A stretch of DNA of 64,000 bases, taken from contig NC_064044.1 in NCBI RefSeq assembly GCF_932526225.1, positions 11,608,084-11,672,083 of the forward strand, written 5' to 3'. Each line of letters opens with the position of its first letter. The first letter of the stretch is position 1. This stretch comes from Nematostella vectensis. Taxonomy: Eukaryota > Cnidaria > Anthozoa > Actiniaria > Edwardsiidae. The position numbers and the translations under genes were made by a program. Positions 57,302 to 64,000 of the stretch are shown piece after piece. Under the pieces are notes generated by a model that saw only the letters and a list, made by a program, of their open reading frames with translations, made no database searches and was not told the DNA's origin.

Positions 57302-60300
57302 TTAGCACCCAAACAGAAATTTCTTGAATTTCATTAGTTTGACCTTGCTGGTTGGTTTGGTGAAAATGTCAGCCACCAAGTCCTCTGTGGGGCAAAACAC
57401 AATATCGATTTTGCCATTTGAGACCGCATCACGCAGGAAGTGGTGTCTGACATCGATGTGCTTAGACCTTTGCCTGTTTACAGGATTTTTACTAAGTGCA
57501 ATAGCCCCCTGATTATCCCCATAGAGCCTAGTGCATCAATATGATTCCTTTCCCATGTTACTTAATAGCTGACTTAGGTACAGGCTCTCCTGGGTTGTAG
57601 AAGCTAATCCTACGTACTCAGCCTCACAGGAAGAAAGGGCAACTGTGGGTTGCCTTCTGGATTTCCATGAAATGACAGCACCCTCTGGGGAAAGGCTAAA
57701 GCAGTATCCGGTCGTACTCTTTCTGTCATCCTCTGATGATGCCCAGTCTGAATCGCTATGTGCAACAAGGCTCAAACCATAACTAGACTTCTTAAAACAT
57801 AATTCATAATCTATGGTGCCTTTAAGGTATCTAAGGACATGTTTAGCATCAGTCATATCTGCGGCTGTGGGGCAAGACAATTTCCGTGAGAGTTTGCTAA
57901 CAATCCAACTGATGTCTGGTCTGGTACACACCATAGCATAAATAAGGCTTTCTACTATCTCCCTATACTTCTTAGAATCAGCCTCTTCACTGTTCTCTCC
58001 AGCATTTTGCTCACATGGCGTTGTTCTGGGCTTACAACCCTCCATTCCAAATCTGTGCAGGACCTTAAGTAGGTATCTACTCTGACCCATGGTAATCTGT
58101 CCTGGAGCCTGGTTGAAATCAATACCTAAGAAGTGGGAAATCTGGCCTAAATCTTTCATTTTGAAGTGCCTCTTCATATTTTCCTTGAAGTCATTGAGGA
58201 TTCCCATGTCACTTGATGCAATGATCAGATCATTTACCCAGACTATGAGAATGACAATTTCATTGCCTACTAGCTTAGAGTAGACGCAGTGGTCTGATGG
58301 ATTCCTGTTAAAACCACTCTCCATCAGACTTTCATGCAGAAGCTTATTCCAGTTTCTGCCTGACTGTTTTAGGCCGTAAAGGGATTTCTTTAACTTATAC
58401 ACTAACTTTTCTCCATTTTCGGAGGTCACTTCGAAGCCTTCTGGTTGTTTCATGTATATTTCCTGATCTATTGGTGCATGAAGGTACGCTGTTTTGACAT
58501 CCATTTGATGGATAGTGAGGTCATACTGCGCTGCTAATTGCATTAGAACCCTAATTGAAGGTATGTTCGCAGTAGGAGCGAAGGTCTCCTGGTAATCAAT
58601 TCCTTCAACTTGGCTATACCCCTTTGCTACATATCTAGCTTTAAATACTTCCCTGCCTCCTGCATCTTCTTTAATGTTGTATACCCATTTTCCCCCCACT
58701 GGGTTCACACCCTCCGGGAGGGAGGTTAGCTCAAATGTGTCATTTTCTTGAAGTGACTCCATTTCTTCGGCCATGGCTTGGTTCCATTCTGTAGCGTTTG
58801 TTGAGGCCATAGCCTCAGGCCATAGCCTCAGAGTAACTTTGTGGCACCCCTGAAACTCTGTAACAATAATCAACACTGGAATAAGTTATGTCATCACTAT
58901 CACTTACACTGGTAACATAATCAACCAAATACTTAGGGGGTTGTCTCTCTCCTTGTGGACGCCCACTAGTGTGACTCTGATTATCTACCTGCTCGCTATC
59001 ACCGGGTGTACAACTAGCTTCACCATCCACCTTGCCCACATCTGGGTGGCTTTTGATGGCTCCATTGGAGTTGACTAGTTGTTCTGATCCAACCCCTTCA
59101 TGAACATTGCCCACTGGCATTTCATTGTGAATGAGGCCTTCAGTTTGAGTTTCTTGCTCGATGCAATCCTTACTGATGAACTTAATGAGCCTGTGCTTTA
59201 ACACCTTCCCCTTATCTGGGTGGTACACTAGATATGCCGGGCTGTTCTTGTCATACCCTACGAATACCCCTCTCACACCGCGAGAGTCTAATTTCTTATG
59301 GTTGTGATTGTACGTGTAACATTCTGATCCGAATATTCCCATTCTGGAAAGGTCAGGTTTCTTTCCTGTTAGCATGAAATAAGGTGTGTTCTCTGTTCTT
59401 CTGTTATAGCACCTATTCCTAATGTGTGCAGCAGTTTGAACTGCATATGGCCACAAGAACTTTGGCACCTGTTTCTCTATGAGCAAACATCTTCCCATCT
59501 CAAACAGGGTTCGCCACTGCCTTTTAGCTGTTCCATTCTGATGTGGGGAATGGGAACATGATAACTCATGTTTAATGGATCTCTCTCGGAGAAGTGCCTG
59601 AAAATCATCGCTAATAAACTCGCCCCCATTATCTGACCGTATGCACATCCATTTAATTTCTCCATAAGGGCGGAATCTGCTAAGAATTTCTGAGCTGCTT
59701 GCACTGAATCATTTTTCTCTTTGAGAAAATACACAAATACTGCCCCAGAATAATCATCTGTGAATGAGATACTATACTTAAAACCCTCCCTTGATACTGG
59801 GTTTATAGGGCCCGCCAGGTCAGTGTGAACCCTCTCTAAAGGTCTGATAGCCCTGGCATCTGGCTTTCTATTTCTGTTATTTACAAACTTCCCCTCGATG
59901 CAGGTGTTGCAAGTTAACTTAGACTTATCTATCTTTCCAGACATATTCATTCCCTCTACTACCTCCTTTGTCTTTAAGACATCCTCAAAATTGCAGTGGC
60001 CTAATATTTCATGCCATGTGTATATGTCATGTGAAACGCTTAGCTTATCATAACTGTCATTACCATAAAGTGGTTCTACAGTGTTTAAATAGTACAACTT
60101 ATGTTCCTCAATTGTAAATGCAGTACCATCCTTATGGATGAGTTCATTCTGTCCAGTTTGAAACTTCACTTCTGCCCCATTTGCAGTTTCAGCCTTCACA
60201 GAGAAGATGTCTTGGGGGTACGATGGTATGTACAATGCTCCCTTCAGCACAACGTTTACATGTCTGCCATTCACATCCTTGAGGGTTACCATTGCGTCTC

Positions 60301-60340
60301 CTCGCTTTACGGCAATGTTCCTGGTCCTTGTTCCATCAGC
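57302..60340 (-). pseudogene. pol: copia pol (protease end, integrase, RT, RNase H), broken
   Basis: After the stop at 60341 the frame carries the rest of protease and the integrase zinc finger (HEILGHCNF ... CNTCIEGK), then VHTDLAGPI. A one-base shift near 59665 moves to the frame with RSDNGGEF and HQNGTAKRQW, where the expected catalytic Glu is Lys. A second break at about 58815 is a 13-bp direct repeat. RT follows (WVYNIKEDA, KKSLYGLKQSGRNW); its active site is WVND in place of Y-x-D-D. RNase H shows SDSDWA and SSCEAEYV. A TGA at 57536 interrupts it, and the same frame runs on through NQGAIALSKNP, KHIDVRHHF and DIFTKP to a TAA at 57302. Confidence 0.9.
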
Positions 60341-61315
60341 TTATTCCATACAATGTTCACTTGGTTTGAATGTTCCATCGATCCTTGTGATCGTATCAGT
60401 TGTAACGATATGAGATGTAGCCCCAGTGTCAACTAGCATGCCCTTGGGGTTGTTGAGAACTTTGTTACTGTGATCCTTCACATTAAATGTGAAAGTATGT
60501 TCCTCCTCATTATTTTCTGTATCATCCATAACAGAAACTTTCTTTGTTGTGTCTCCTTTCTGTTGGTGCATTTTACATTCTCCATCTGAATGGGTAGAAC
60601 TCTTGTGATAGTTGCACCATTTTGTTGTTTCACTTTTCTTTGGGCAGTCCCTGAAGTGCGAAGTTTGACGACAACCATAGCATGCACGTGGTGCTGGAGA
60701 CGCAGCCTTCATTACTTGGTCTGCTTTCCCCTTACTGCTAAATTTCTCTGTTTCTTCATAGCTTCTCAGGTGACTTTTGAATGTAGAGAATGATATCTCC
60801 CCAGCGCTTTGAGTGATGTGTATAGCTATCGGTTTATAGGATTCTGGTAACCCTTTCAGAATCATTGCGATGATCAACCCATCACTGAGTGTTTCCTTTG
60901 CGTTTCTGAGAGCAGTGATAGCCTTCTCAGCACGAATTAAATACTCGGTGACTGTTTCGTTTACTCCCATTTCGAGTGATGTTAGTTCAGTGTACAGTGT
61001 TATGATACGAGGCTTGCTTTGGCTCGCATAAAACTCCCGTAGTATCTTTAAGGCTTTCCTGCCGTCGTCAGTAGCTTCTCTCATTACTAGTGAGAGGCTT
61101 TTATTGTCTAAGAACTGTATAAGTTCCGCATAGCATTCTTCGTTCTTTGTCGCGTCAGGCGCATCCGTCGATGGCAAGATCGTATCTTTCAATTTCAACA
61201 TCCGTAAATGTCCCAAAAATTTGGCCTCCCACAATTCATACTTGCTCTCGTCTCCGTCGAACGTCAATCTGTTCCATTTCGAGTCCGTCCTGGGCCCATA
61301 ACCTGTAGAACTCAT
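60341..61315 (-). pseudogene. gag: copia gag and protease start
   Basis: Begins MSSTGYGPRTDSKWNRL; the frame is open further to an ATG at 61360, also in the LTR. It includes the copia gag core (LWEAKFLGHLRMLKL..; ETVTEYLIRAEKA), a CCHC knuckle in which the His-Cys spacing is one residue short (CYGCRQTSHFRDC), a second knuckle-like WCNYHKSSTHSDGEC, and the protease motif LVDTGATSHI. A TAA at 60341-60343 cuts the polyprotein just after the protease active site; the frame continues with copia-like sequence after it. Confidence 0.9.
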
Positions 61316-61455
61316 CTCGTTATGAGTGTCTTTACTTCTTTTATTCTCTTCAATAAACATACAACGCGTACAACATGGCGGATCATACAGACCACGAGGG
61401 TAACGATAACCCAGAATGCAACATTAGGTTACGTCATTATAAACATAACTCAACA
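61304..61455 (-). repeat. 5' LTR of the copia element
   Basis: 152 bp, TG...CA. Directly inside it the minus strand reads GGTTATGGGCCCAGG, the candidate primer-binding site. The ATG of the gag frame (61315) lies in the last 12 bases of this LTR. Confidence 0.93.
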
Positions 61456-61830
61456 GTAAGATGGTAGGGCCAAAAGAAGACCGTAATTTCTTTTGATCTC
61501 AAGTTATGTCAGCCAGCCGACGAGACATCTTCGGGGAAGCAGGGAGACGGGGAGACATGCGCGCTCATCCCGCTTCGGGTCTCCGCATCGCCCTGGGTCC
61601 CATCCTCTTTCCCAGGGTCTTCCTCTCATATCCCCCTGGGGATAGGGGAGGGTGGGACCCTGGGAACAAGGATGCCTGGGTCCCTGAGGATGCCGATCAG
61701 AAGGTGCAGAATACACGTCAGGCTTGGACCACCTACCTCATTCTCTGTACCAGTGAGCTTCACATTGCCATGGAAGACTTAAAAGCATTCCGTGCGTTTA
61801 TTGAGAACAGCGATTGAGATATGCTGGATA
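61456..61830 (+). other. doubtful ORF / possible terminal exon
   Basis: The frame from 61506 ends KVQNTRQAWTTYLILC then TSELHIAMEDLKAF and stops at about 61817. The C-terminal 40 residues look like a soluble helix, and GATCAG at 61701 could be an acceptor; the N-terminal part is Pro/Gly/Arg-rich and overlaps an inverted repeat (CCCTGGGTCCCATCC and GGGTGGGACCCTGGG). I do not recognise it. The copia element inserted immediately upstream. Confidence 0.25.
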
Positions 61831-62130
61831 GAATCCAATCTCTATGGTTATGCTACAGTGAAGGGAATGTTGAAGGTAAACAGATAAATAGAGGTGCTTA
61901 AAGGAAGTATTCAAAGATGATGAAAGGTAAAGAGATTTAAGGAATGAAGTTCCTTCAAAAGCGAAATTTAGACATCTATAAAGAGTCAGCACTGGGCCCG
62001 CATCCATTATAACAAGCAGAGCAATTATATTTGATCGCGCTAGAAGAAGAATGGCAAGCTTATGGACAACAGTATTAGACAATTTGCAAACCTTTGATTG
62101 TTTACTGTGGACGGAAACATGCTGCAAAGC

Positions 62131-62271
62131 AGGGCCGTAGCAGGGGTGGGGCACTGGGGGCATGTGCACCCCCTCTTATATTATCAAAAATGATAAGGAA
62201 ATGACCAGAGGGGCGTGGCTGTGCCCACCAATATTTCCTTTTTTTCTGTATTGTGCCACCCCCCCAAATCT
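62131..62271 (+). mobile_element. family C MITE copy (partial)
   Basis: GGGCCGTAGCAGGGGTGGGGC, ATAAGGAAATGACCAGAGG, GGGCGTGGCTGTG and GTATTGTGCC match the family. Only one terminal unit is present, with no expansion. Confidence 0.75.
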
Positions 62272-62606
62272 ATTCTATTAGAGTCAGTTTTAAATAAACG
62301 TTTTTATATTAAATTGTTTACGTATCTTTTTAGGGGGTAAATTCATCCTTAATCACGCCAACTTTAGTATTTTTAAGGATTAAAATATAACCAGACCACG
62401 CTCACGTTAGTATCTTTTAGGGTTGTTTTCAAGCTTTTTCAAAAATTCCCGACGATGATCCCCGTCCGTTTGATATCAGAGTACCCCCTCCCTCCCCCCC
62501 TCGGTATTTATGCCGGTAACTTTTTCTGTCGTCTGTGTCTGTGTTGTGCCCAACCCCTCCTAATCCGTGGCCTGTTACGGCTCTGAAGAGTGCGCCACCG
62601 GCATAT

Positions 62607-62915
62607 CAATCAATGGCTGTCGTTTTTCTAGATGGTCTAAAAGAGCCTGGGGCGAGCGCGCGGTAGACCTGTGATATTCTAAAACGATAGGGACTAGGCT
62701 CCATTTCCAGGATGGCTGCCAGCAAAAACGTTGTAAACAAGAAATCCTGCAAGCTTACGTGGAAATTCTCGACTTACAAAGTTCCAGAGCGATAAAAAAG
62801 CAAAAAATTGATTGAAGCGGGACTCCAAAATATGGTATGTAGTGCCTAATAAGGAAATGACCGAGCGAGCTAGAAAAACGAGAGTTTTTAAAACAAGATT
62901 GACTGATATGACCGA
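62607..62915 (+). repeat. dispersed repeat, family B, without the foldback insertion
   Basis: GGTCTAAAAGAGCCTGGGGC, ACGTGGAAATTCTCGACTTA, GATTGAAGCGGGACTCC and CCGAGCGAGCTAGAAAAACG match 30958-31520. At the site of the nested element it reads continuously, so it is an empty-site reference. Confidence 0.75.
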
Positions 62916-62992
62916 GTTATCAGAATTGGTACAAGTGGCCGCGCTTTAGGAGAGACTAGAGCTCCAGTCCTCCTCGGTCTGGAGCGGCGCAG

Positions 62993-63196
62993 ATGTCACT
63001 GGTAGCTTTGCATTCAAAGGGAAGCAGGAATGCACGGAGAAGCATTCTACGAAGCAGACGAAGAGTGTGTCACAGCGATTGCAGATCCCTGTTCCACTCG
63101 CCTTCCTCCACATTCACAGAAACAGCAAAGCTGGAAGATCAAGATATGCAGCCTGAGGAAGCTAAAACGACACATTTTTTAAAGGAAGTCAATTAA
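62993..63196 (+). other. short ORF of doubtful status
   Basis: Reads MSLVALHSKGSRNARRS and ends THFLKEVN; Arg/Ser-rich, no domain. Directly bounded by repeats on both sides (family B left, family C right), so most likely chance or repeat-derived. Confidence 0.2.
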
Positions 63197-63207
63197 GAAT
63201 CATTAAG

Positions 63208-63328
63208 AAAATATTGGGGGGCAAAGGCATGTCCTTACTGGTCATTTCCTTATAATTTTTTAAAATATAATTTTTTTTTTTGGGGGGGGGGCACATGCCC
63301 CCAGTGCCCCACCTTCTGCTACGGCCCT
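63208..63328 (-). mobile_element. family C MITE copy, reverse orientation
   Basis: GTCATTTCCTTATAA, GGGGGGGGGCACATGCCCCC, AGTGCCCCACC and CTGCTACGGCCC are the reverse complement of the family consensus. Confidence 0.75.
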
Positions 63329-64000
63329 TCAATAGAAATGTCCCTCTCTAAATAATGACGTTTTAGTAGAATTATCATAATATCAAACGAGTCTTTCGAT
63401 TTTAATTGTTTTTATTTTGTTTGCCCACTATACAGTTTGTACTGTTTCATGTTACCTTCTTTACCAGGATTTCAAGAGAGATTATTAAGCCCTTTCTATC
63501 AATTATATCATCCCACAATAACATTGTGACTTGATTTAATTACTAGTGTATATAATCTTTCTCTTCAACTTTCATATTTACTAGAACTAAATCCAAAAAT
63601 AAACTTTGACCAAAGAAATTCCAAAATATGTTTCAATAGAAATACGTTATCCCTCATTTTTTTCACAGCTGCCATAATTTCTGGCAGTTTCAAGTTCCTT
63701 CATGCTTTGTTGGCAGAAATAAATATTGTCCCTCTTGCATATATACATTAATTATCGGGGATCTCACATTAGAAACAACTGGCCTGCTCATTTAATAGAT
63801 TGAAACGTTTACGACCTTCATGTAACGTGATGATTTTACAGTTGGCAAAAGGCTCGTGGTTTGAATAAAGCCGTTAAGCAGAAATTCTGTCAAATAGAAC
63901 TTTCCCTTTTCACGTAATATCTAGATAGCTCATATAGATAAATTGTATGGATATATTGTGGAACAGAATGTCATCCCTCAATTTGAAACTTACTAGAGAC
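63329..64000. other. AT-rich end of the window, nothing recognised
   Basis: No open frame, repeat or splice-bordered exon is supported here. Confidence 0.5.

Larger units (their letters stand above)
57057..61455 (-). mobile_element. Ty1/copia LTR retrotransposon, complete but decayed
   Basis: Two 152-bp LTRs (57057-57208 and 61304-61455) differ at 4 positions, start TG and end CA, and the element is flanked by GTAAG on both sides (5-bp target duplication). Transcribed from the high-coordinate end: gag, protease, integrase, reverse transcriptase/RNase H. Integrase before RT defines copia. A polypurine stretch (AGTGGGGG) precedes the 3' LTR. Coding is broken by stops at 60341 and 57536, frameshifts near 59665 and 58815, and active-site changes, so this copy should not move by itself. 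Confidence 0.95.

Noticed and set aside
61506-61817. 103-aa ORF right of the copia element as a firm gene
   Set aside because: The N-terminal half overlaps an inverted repeat and only the last ~40 residues look protein-like, so it is listed only as doubtful.

Overview
This is a stretch of animal nuclear genome, not a prokaryotic one. Genes are split into short exons with GT..AG borders, secreted multidomain proteins are present, and small inverted-repeat transposons and minisatellites fill the gaps. The domain combinations (PAN/apple with fibrinogen-like, PAN/apple with pentraxin/LamG-like) and the AT-rich, MITE-rich background suggest a cnidarian, probably a sea anemone such as Nematostella. 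The species is an inference. All gene models were assembled by hand from reading frame, splice borders and phase.

Layout. About 165-8049 (+): an unrecognised long coiled-coil protein in five phase-compatible exons. 8.2-11 kb: MITEs, including a composite element carrying a retroelement zinc-knuckle remnant. 11930-14828 (+): a secreted protein whose core resembles serum amyloid A. 16266-23484 (+): a secreted PAN-fibrinogen-like protein; the model needs a 4-nt micro-exon to keep phase. 24707-27637 (+): exons of a small unrecognised gene. 28570-33942 (-): a secreted PAN, Cys-rich, pentraxin/LamG-like protein, with its signal-peptide exon located. 35955-55107 (-): a complete 18-exon Argonaute gene (856 aa, intact D-E-D-H slicer tetrad). 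Its introns hold a 21-bp, a 25-bp and a 35-bp minisatellite, many MITEs and decayed copies of its own exons. 56174-57018: an 18-bp satellite. 57057-61455 (-): a Ty1/copia retrotransposon with 152-bp LTRs and a 5-bp target duplication, broken by nonsense and frameshift mutations. 61.5-64 kb: repeats and doubtful ORFs.

How the genes relate. Three neighbouring genes encode secreted proteins of classes that act in vertebrate humoral innate immunity (SAA-like, fibrinogen/ficolin-like, pentraxin-like), and the next gene is the RNA-silencing nuclease Argonaute. Whether they share regulation or function cannot be told from sequence. The strongest leads are the SAA-like gene, the 4-nt micro-exon, the repeated partial duplication of Argonaute exons into its own introns, and a minisatellite that seems to have grown from the end of a MITE.
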